This document shows positions 59,712 to 64,000 of a stretch of DNA of 64,000 nucleotides, piece after piece (position 1 is the first letter of the stretch; the number at the start of each line of letters is the position of its first letter). Location of the stretch: the NCBI GenBank assembly GCA_947453625.1, contig CANGHK010000006.1, forward strand, positions 54,517 to 118,516, given 5' to 3'. The notes under the pieces were generated by a model. The model was not told the DNA's origin, did not search any database, and saw only the letters and a program-made list of their open reading frames with translations. This stretch comes from Burkholderiales bacterium (lineage in GTDB: Bacteria > Pseudomonadota > Gammaproteobacteria > Burkholderiales > Burkholderiaceae_C). A program made the position numbers and the translations under genes.

Positions 59712-61979
59712 TCATGGACTTGCCTTGACGGCCGCCTGCTGATGGCCTGTGACAATCTTTCGCATCGCCGAGTCGCCCTCCTTGATCTCGTAGCGCGCAT
59801 CTGCACCTATCGGGCCGGCAATGTGCTGGGTCAGTTGGATGCCCGGCCAGCGTATCTCGAGTGAGTCGACCGTGCTGGCGCTGCCAATGCCGACATGAAG
59901 CCTGAGGCTTGATGCACCGAAGCTGCCACCACTGCCCACGGTCCGGTAGATGTCGCGCGACCGCCCGGTGGCATCGCGCACCTGCACTCGAACCCGCGCA
60001 CCCACGGCGAACCGATTGGCCTTAACACCCACCAGATCGAGCTTCAGCCAATGGTTGCTGTTTCCCGGATTCTTGAACAGAACACTGTAGGACTTATCGC
60101 CTGTCATCGCGCCACCGGTCGCGGCAAAGACATCTTGTGATCCGCTGTTGTCGACATCGCCAAACGCCACCGCATGCCCCTTCTGCAGATGACCGAAACC
60201 GCCTGAAGTCGTCACGTTCTGAAAGGACCGGCCTTCGACATTGCGGAACATCTGGTTAGGCACGATATTGTTCAAAGGCGCTGCGCCGGTGCCTAGGTAG
60301 AAGTCGAGCCAACCGTCGTTGTCGAGGTCACCGAAATTGGCCCCCATCGTCAACAACAGCGAGTCCAGTCGGGTTTGGCGCGAGACATCGGTGAACGTGC
60401 CATCGCGGTTGTTGTGGTACAGCCTCGGCCGCTCGCCCTTCGCCCGAGCTTTGTCGCCCAGCATCTCACGCACGATGTTCGGGACGTTGGCGGAGTAACC
60501 GCTGACGAAGATATCGGGCCAACCGTCGTTGTCATAGTCGAAGAACCAGGTCGTGAAGCTCTTGCGGGGCTCGGCTACCCCCGCCTTCTCGGTGACATCG
60601 ACAAATTTCGGCGTTCTGCCACCGAGGTTGCGAAACAAGTGATTGGGCCCGTCCATCACTGAAATGTACAGATCCGGCAGGCCGTCGTTGTCGTAGTCAT
60701 CCACCGTGGCGCCCTTGATCATGCCGCCGACGCGAATGCCAGACTCGGGTCCAGCATCCAGGAAGGTGCCGTCACCTTGGTTGATGTAGAGCCGAAAGTT
60801 CTTTGTCTCTGCGGGCCAGGACACCTTGTCGCGGACGATTTCGTTGCCGACAAAAAGATCGAGCAGCCCGTCGCCATTGAAATCCGCCCATACCGCTGTC
60901 TGGGTCGGCAGTTCATTGAGCACGCCAGCCTCGGCGCTGACATCGGTAAAGCTGCCGTCGCAGTTGTTGCGCAACAATGAACTCGGAATTCGGCCTTTGT
61001 CGTGAAACCAGGCGCCGCGTGGTATGAACACGTCGATGCAGCCATCGTTGTTGTAGTCACCCTGCACCATGTTCAAGCCGCCGAGCAGGCCCTTGAGACC
61101 GGCATGCTCGGTCGCCCGACTGAAGGTACCGTCGCCGTTGTTGTGGAAGTAAGCCAGCGGGTCACCCACCCCCATGTGCGAGACCATCACATCGAGATGG
61201 CCGTCGTTGTCGAAGTCCTCGAGGATTGCACCACCAGCGCTGCCGAACTCGACGATGCCACGAACAGCCGCCACATCCTTGAAGCGCCCGATGTCGTGTT
61301 CCGAGACAAATGCCCTGGGATCTATCAACCACTTGGCTGGCACGCCGTCGGGATAGCGGCCCAATTGCATCTCGATGATGTTGAGCATCCAGCGGTAGAG
61401 CAACGCGTTGTCAGCGTTGACCTCCGGGTCGGCCAGCAGTTCCCGATAGCGTCTGGCCGCTTCGGTGGCACCCAGCGTCTTGCGCTGGACCGCTGCGATG
61501 TCAATCGGAAGAATGCAGGCAGCAGCGTCGTTGTTGGCCGCGCAGTTGGCTTGCTCACCAATCCGGAAGTAGGCGAAAGCGAGGTCCGAATTCAGGGATT
61601 CGATATCCTGGCGTGACATCGTTTCGCGGTAGTCCTCGATCAGTTTCTCGAGCAAGGCGATCGCAGCCTCCGGTGTACCGCCATTGACGAATTGCTGCGC
61701 GATCTCGCGTCGCAGGATCAGCCGCTGTATCGGGTCGCGCTCGCGCGCCAAATCCACCCTCAAGCTGTCGATCTTGCGTTGCTGAAGGTCCCAAGGATTG
61801 TCCCAGGTGCCTTCGCCCTGCGCGATAGCGGCCAGGACACCGACCATGTTGAATCGGTGATTTTGACGCCAGACCCAGGCGCTTGCGAACAACGAGACCA
61901 ACAGCAAAGCGCCGCCTATCCATATTGAGATACGGCGACGCGAAGACAACATCAGCGAACTCTTCCGTGGCTGGCTCAC
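59712..61979 (-). CDS. FG-GAP/VCBS-repeat protein with ASPIC/UnbV domain (CRTAC1 family)
   Basis: The 755-residue exported or membrane-anchored protein has a signal-anchor at about 14-33, a helical TPR-like region (about 55-230) and at least six FG-GAP-type blades (about 240-640). These carry calcium-loop motifs such as DFDNDGHLD, DYNNDGCID, DFNGDGLLD, DYDNDGLPD, DYDNDGWPD and DLDNDGWLD. The C-terminal ASPIC/UnbV domain begins near GVKANRFAVGARVRV. Such proteins form calcium-stabilised beta-propellers at the cell surface; bacterial function is mostly unknown. It is preceded, 118 bp upstream in the same direction, by the LVIVD lipoprotein gene, so the two are probably one transcription unit. 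Confidence 0.88.
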   Translation of the reverse strand: MSQPRKSSLMLSSRRRISIWIGGALLLVSLFASAWVWRQNHRFNMVGVLAAIAQGEGTWDNPWDLQQRKIDSLRVDLARERDPIQRLILRREIAQQFVNGGTPEAAIALLEKLIEDYRETMSRQDIESLNSDLAFAYFRIGEQANCAANNDAAACILPIDIAAVQRKTLGATEAARRYRELLADPEVNADNALLYRWMLNIIEMQLGRYPDGVPAKWLIDPRAFVSEHDIGRFKDVAAVRGIVEFGSAGGAILEDFDNDGHLDVMVSHMGVGDPLAYFHNNGDGTFSRATEHAGLKGLLGGLNMVQGDYNNDGCIDVFIPRGAWFHDKGRIPSSLLRNNCDGSFTDVSAEAGVLNELPTQTAVWADFNGDGLLDLFVGNEIVRDKVSWPAETKNFRLYINQGDGTFLDAGPESGIRVGGMIKGATVDDYDNDGLPDLYISVMDGPNHLFRNLGGRTPKFVDVTEKAGVAEPRKSFTTWFFDYDNDGWPDIFVSGYSANVPNIVREMLGDKARAKGERPRLYHNNRDGTFTDVSRQTRLDSLLLTMGANFGDLDNDGWLDFYLGTGAAPLNNIVPNQMFRNVEGRSFQNVTTSGGFGHLQKGHAVAFGDVDNSGSQDVFAATGGAMTGDKSYSVLFKNPGNSNHWLKLDLVGVKANRFAVGARVRVQVRDATGRSRDIYRTVGSGGSFGASSLRLHVGIGSASTVDSLEIRWPGIQLTQHIAGPIGADARYEIKEGDSAMRKIVTGHQQAAVKASP

Positions 61980-62097
61980 CGACTCTTCTCGCGATCAACT
62001 CAAGAGACAGCCTTCGGGCGCTGCGACGACACACCCTGCATCACTTTACCGAAATTCAGCGCGGCCAGGCGCCGCAACCTGCAGCGCCCGCCGCGGG

Positions 62098-63702
62098 TCA
62101 GTTCTGACTCCTGGACGCCGTAGACCCTGCGAACGGCCAGGTATTGGCTGCAAACTGGAGCACCAACAGCCCATTGTCCTGACACATCGTGGTCAACTGT
62201 TTCTTCGCGAAGTCAAAATCCAGGCGCGATGCGCACCAATCGGGACCACCGGCGACACGTTGCCCAAATGACACGTGGTTGGAACCCAAGGGCGCAGTCT
62301 TCGATGAAGGCGGATTGAAGTACGCAATCTCCTTCGGCCGTACCGGGTCACGGATGTCAAACACACGCACGCCCGAGTTGAAGTACGAGCAGGCCAGCGC
62401 AGTCGCGTTGTCGCGGTTGTCGACACTGCAGTAATGGCTGCCGTACGTGAAGATGTTCAGTCCAGCAATGTCAGGCAAGACCGCCGCACAGTTCTTGGGG
62501 TCATGGGTCTCAAGCATCATCTTCGAGACGGGCTTCGGATTCTTCTCGTCGCTGATGTCATAGATCCGGGCCATGGGGAATGGCGACAACCCTGCTTTGC
62601 AGGCGAAATCGGCATTCGCGCTGTTTGCCAAACCGGCTGAGCCACCTTCGTCGACCATCACCAGATACTGCTTGCCGCCGATCGTGACGGGGATGGTGTG
62701 TTGAGCGACAGACCCGTCCTGAAAGACCGCCTTAGACAACAGCTTGATCGTCGCACCGGCCTTGCGCGCCTGTACTTCAGAGGTGTCGAAGATCGCAAAG
62801 CCATTGTTCACTTTGTCCATCGCGGTGATGGTCGGCGGAGCGCCAAGACCGCCGCTCAAGCCGCCGAGCAGCGTCGCATACATGCGCGTGCCATCGTTGC
62901 TGACCGACAGGCCGTGGACCATGCTGCCCAAGGTGTTTACGTCAAAACTCGATATCAGCTTGGGCTTGCTCGTGTTGGCAACGTCCACCGCGTAGTAGTA
63001 GGAATTCGTGATGTCGCCAATGTAGTAAGTCAAACCATCGGGCGAGATGTTGCCTTCATGGCCGATTGGCGTCTTCGCCATCTTGACGCCGCCATCCAAT
63101 CCGGTGCCGACTGCGATCGTCGACATCAATTGCGGCGACCTGCAGTCTCCAGAGATGTCGTAAATGTCGACTTCGGGTCCACCGCCACCACCCTGTCCAT
63201 TGTCGGCAATCAGCATCTGGCGTCGTTGGCTCACTCTGAGAGATTCCCAAGAATCTGTCATCGCCGGCGTCGTCAGGGAGGTGACGCGAAACGGCCTGGT
63301 TGCGTCGGTGATGTCGATCACCGGCACACCAGGATTGACGCGCCCCGGTGCTGGAACCGCGGTCGAGTGATATGCGCAACTGCGACCAGCGCCGTCGGTG
63401 AAGGTCGCGGTCGACCAGTTGCCGCCTTCGCCCTGGTACTGACCGACCAGCGAGAGGTTGCAGTTGTAGCCCTTGAAGCCAGAAGCCCGGACCGCAGCGG
63501 GCACCTGACCTTGGAGCGCCGCTTCGGGGGTGTCGCTCGCAGCGCAGGCGACGACTTTGGGGACCGTCAGTGGGACGGCTTGCGAGGTAACTGACGGCAC
63601 TTCCGCAACCACGGTCGTCCCGCCGCCGCAAGCGGCCAGCATGGAGGCTGCCATCAGCGGCAGCATGGTGGTTACCAACCTCATATGCAAATGCTCGATC
63701 AT
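62098..63702 (-). CDS. LVIVD-repeat beta-propeller lipoprotein
   Basis: The 534-residue protein has a lipoprotein signal with lipobox MLAAC (Cys25) and a linker. Seven strand motifs of LVIVD type follow: PVIDITD, VDIYDIS, YYAVDVA, FAIFDTS, RIYDISD, VRVFDIR and LLVLQF. This predicts a seven-bladed propeller on the outer face of a membrane. Single histidines recur in similar settings: GHEGN (215), MVHGL (263), AQHTI (335), GSHYC (423), SNHVS (476), and ten further Cys are present. The start could also be at 63684 (MRLVTTML). No enzyme function is known for this family; the His array invites comparison with metal-binding propellers. Confidence 0.85.
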   Translation of the reverse strand: MIEHLHMRLVTTMLPLMAASMLAACGGGTTVVAEVPSVTSQAVPLTVPKVVACAASDTPEAALQGQVPAAVRASGFKGYNCNLSLVGQYQGEGGNWSTATFTDGAGRSCAYHSTAVPAPGRVNPGVPVIDITDATRPFRVTSLTTPAMTDSWESLRVSQRRQMLIADNGQGGGGGPEVDIYDISGDCRSPQLMSTIAVGTGLDGGVKMAKTPIGHEGNISPDGLTYYIGDITNSYYYAVDVANTSKPKLISSFDVNTLGSMVHGLSVSNDGTRMYATLLGGLSGGLGAPPTITAMDKVNNGFAIFDTSEVQARKAGATIKLLSKAVFQDGSVAQHTIPVTIGGKQYLVMVDEGGSAGLANSANADFACKAGLSPFPMARIYDISDEKNPKPVSKMMLETHDPKNCAAVLPDIAGLNIFTYGSHYCSVDNRDNATALACSYFNSGVRVFDIRDPVRPKEIAYFNPPSSKTAPLGSNHVSFGQRVAGGPDWCASRLDFDFAKKQLTTMCQDNGLLVLQFAANTWPFAGSTASRSQN

Positions 63703-63882
63703 CTGGGTTCACTCCTGCTGCGTTGCAAAATTTCTCTGCCGTGCAGTACCAACTCGACGGCTCTGCTGATTGAACCCTCCTGCGCCGCCCGGGTCTTCCA
63801 AGAAACCGCTGGACTGCTCAGGGTGAACCCTCAATGTCGACCGTTGACGTTGCGGCGCGTGTCAAGCTACTTGTCGCCTCAC

Positions 63883-64000
63883 CTATGCAGCCAACGGCTG
63901 CTTATTTGTCGTGCTCAGGTGGGCGGCCACGACCGAGTCGCGCTCGGGGTTGAGGGTCACCGGCCCGGCGGGTGACCAGTCGCGCGTAGGGCCGGACCAG
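63883..64000 (-). CDS. Possible 3' end of a gene entering from the right edge
   Basis: On the minus strand one frame is open from the right edge to a TAG at 63883-63885. It encodes about 38 residues (GPVTLNPERDSVVAAHL and onward) with mostly G or C at third codon positions. It is too short to identify. The rest of 63703-63882 shows no gene and should contain the promoter of the LVIVD lipoprotein gene. Confidence 0.3.
   Translation of the reverse strand, partial: WSGPTRDWSPAGPVTLNPERDSVVAAHLSTTNKQPLAA

Noticed and set aside
63685..63975. 96-codon plus-strand frame at the right edge
   Set aside because: No ribosome site, Cys/Leu/Ser-rich composition and no G/C third-position bias; it starts within the 5' end of the LVIVD gene.

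Overview
The window is GC-rich (about 70% by eye) and densely packed. It reads as chromosomal DNA of a betaproteobacterium of the order Burkholderiales, probably from the Rubrivivax/Leptothrix/Ideonella neighbourhood. This assignment is an inference from the gene set (Bug/TctC-type receptor, urt genes, xdhABC beside a LysR gene, PepP-type M24 peptidase with a long C-terminal extension) and from codon use; no rRNA or tRNA was seen.

Layout. 0-12 kb holds housekeeping genes: the 3' part of a zinc metalloprotease, fructokinase and aminopeptidase P, an OmpR-type two-component pair, an RhlE-like helicase, an NAD-binding protein, MoeB and the CtpA protease. 12-21 kb holds a HAD phosphatase, a LOG-like protein, arginase, a two-gene molybdenum hydroxylase of the isoquinoline-oxidoreductase type, a SulP transporter and a peptide-type binding protein. 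21-34.5 kb is a purine salvage and catabolism block. A leftward set (LysR regulator, guanine deaminase, BMP-type nucleoside ABC transporter, adenosine deaminase) is divergent from xdhABC. 34.5-42 kb holds an FNR-type regulator, a MATE exporter, an acyl-CoA ligase and a sugar-acid module (GarL aldolase, glycerate 2-kinase, Bug receptor). 42-49 kb holds 8-oxoguanine deaminase, a secreted S1/P1 nuclease, a DsbA-like protein, an NMT1-type ABC transporter and an orphan ureD. 49-57 kb holds a GST, a flavoprotein and a complete urea ABC transporter (urtABCDE).

A theme links these blocks. Extracellular nucleic acid (S1/P1 nuclease), nucleosides and bases (BMP transporter, Add, GuaD, 8-oxoguanine deaminase, xanthine dehydrogenase) and arginine (arginase) all lead towards urate or urea, and a urea importer and a urease-assembly gene are present. 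The urease structural genes are not in the window.

From about 57.2 kb to the right edge, GC falls to roughly 58-65% in the lines I sampled and gene density drops. This segment has a gene-poor 0.8 kb stretch, an AraC regulator, a small cupredoxin-like secreted protein, a membrane-anchored FG-GAP/ASPIC (CRTAC1-type) protein and a seven-bladed LVIVD-repeat lipoprotein. It is the best candidate here for an undescribed, probably acquired, cell-surface system.

The most unusual non-genic signal is a dispersed mosaic repeat seen four times (about 202-278, 23616-23772, 53873-53984, 55611-55772). Its hairpin arms differ between copies but remain complementary. Two copies lie in frame inside coding sequences: the metalloprotease, and urtC directly after its start codon. 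A separate 119-bp nested palindrome lies at 22208-22326.
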